A DNA stretch of 64,000 nt, taken from Linyphia triangularis. Lineage: Eukaryota > Arthropoda > Arachnida > Araneae > Linyphiidae. A program made the translations under genes and the position numbers. The DNA is taken from assembly GCA_963978545.1 (NCBI GenBank), contig OZ021729.1, positions 14,783,501-14,847,500 of the forward strand, read 5' to 3'. This document shows positions 63,649-64,000 of the stretch, in pieces (positions within the stretch are counted from its first letter, which is position 1; each line of letters starts with the position of its first letter). The notes beneath the pieces were generated by a model, which was given only the letters and a program-made list of their open reading frames with translations, made no database searches and was not told the DNA's origin.

Positions 63649-64000
63649 TCAAAAGTCTCCAATTCTGGCTCCCTTTGGAGAACATAATAAAGTAATGGTT
63701 AACGACGAATTGGAACGTGAAAATTTAAGGGATGTGGTTGCACAACCCGACAACGCACAGCCTGCGTTGATTGTACCTGTCCCCGACAGCGGACAGCCTG
63801 CATTAATTGTACCTGTCCCCGACAACGGACAGCCTGCACCACAATCCGACAACGGACAGCCTGCATTGATTGTACCCGACAAGAGGGATGAATTTTATCC
63901 CGAACACATTGACTACTATGCTAAAAACATGTTGAAAGATGAGGTGTATGCTCAGCTCCATACGGGTCAACAAATCTACTTGCATGGTGACGAGGGTGAA
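63596..64000 (+). CDS. Repeat-containing protein, partial (runs off the window)
   Basis: Open from the ATG at 63596 to the window end (135 codons). It has a basic N-terminus (YRPRRRVPTRLRVRQ), then three to four tandem units of DNGQPALIVPVP type (about 50-95), then a more ordinary sequence with Tyr/Asp/Glu. The DNA repeats are 36-mers or fractions of them. The minus-strand reading of the same repeats is also open but lacks a promoter motif. Function unknown. Confidence 0.65.
   Translation, partial: MYRPRRRVPTRLRVRQDIQKSPILAPFGEHNKVMVNDELERENLRDVVAQPDNAQPALIVPVPDSGQPALIVPVPDNGQPAPQSDNGQPALIVPDKRDEFYPEHIDYYAKNMLKDEVYAQLHTGQQIYLHGDEGE

Overview
The window looks like part of the genome of a large double-stranded DNA virus of an arthropod, from the baculovirus/nudivirus/hytrosavirus/filamentovirus assemblage (class Naldaviricetes). 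It carries recognisable members of that group's conserved set: a LEF-4-type mRNA capping enzyme (10319-11539), PIF-3 (24406-24957), an Ac81-like protein (24976-25608), a 38K-like HAD phosphatase (31097-31618), P74/PIF-0 (44663-46069), a PIF-5-like candidate (3831-4427) and a stand-alone TFIIS/LEF-5-type zinc ribbon (62956-63156). Most other genes show no family resemblance I can name, so I would treat it as a divergent lineage and do not name a species. Coding frames are mostly intact, which fits an exogenous virus better than an old endogenous copy.

The genome has two textures. Compact blocks (about 3.3-5.4, 10.0-11.5, 24.4-28.3, 47.7-52.8 and 63.0-64.0 kb) hold tightly packed, often overlapping genes. 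Many of these have an AATAAAG heptamer a few bases before the ATG, which I read as a late-promoter-like motif. Between the blocks lie expanded intergenic regions built from one dispersed repeat: a conserved tail, then a 40-75 base A run directly followed by a T run, then a TATA box, a TCAKTY initiator and a GGACG/GGACC element. The spacing (TATA near -32, DPE at +28) is that of an arthropod RNA polymerase II core promoter. These promoters precede several likely early or accessory genes: a vWA protein, a viral innexin, dUTPase and two dUTPase-fold paralogues, RING proteins, an XRN-type exoribonuclease, members of a paralogous family and the zinc ribbon. Many other copies point into repeats or antisense into neighbouring genes.

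Layout: 1-5.4 kb unknown late-type genes and a PIF-5 candidate; 5.8-6.8 kb first paralogue; 7.2-9.7 kb satellites and a duplicated divergent promoter; 10-14.4 kb LEF-4 and the vWA protein; 15-16.5 kb second paralogue and a RING-H2 protein; 16.5-18 kb tandem promoter/repeat units; 18-19 kb innexin; 19.0-20.65 kb a dense palindrome array that is a candidate origin or hr-like region; 21-23.7 kb a repeat-tailed protein and third paralogue; 24.4-28.3 kb PIF-3, Ac81-like and dUTPase; 29-32.9 kb IAP, 38K and RING-H2; 33-36.5 kb fourth paralogue and two tandem-domain dUTPase-fold proteins; 37-42 kb SF1 helicase, an unknown protein and a Sae2/CtIP-like protein; 43-48.6 kb P74 and an RS-repeat protein; 48.9-53.8 kb small membrane proteins and unknowns; 54.5-56.7 kb XRN; 57.7-62.1 kb a repeat protein and a 932-residue coiled-coil protein; 63-64 kb zinc ribbon, small membrane proteins and a gene running off the edge.

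Working picture (inference): early genes, transcribed by host polymerase from the TATA-Inr-DPE promoters, alter the host (innexin, IAP, RING ligases, dUTPase, XRN), while AATAAAG-linked genes supply structural and entry proteins. The most unusual items are the innexin, the Sae2/CtIP-like protein, the XRN nuclease, the tandem dUTPase-fold proteins and the promoter-bearing A/T palindromes.
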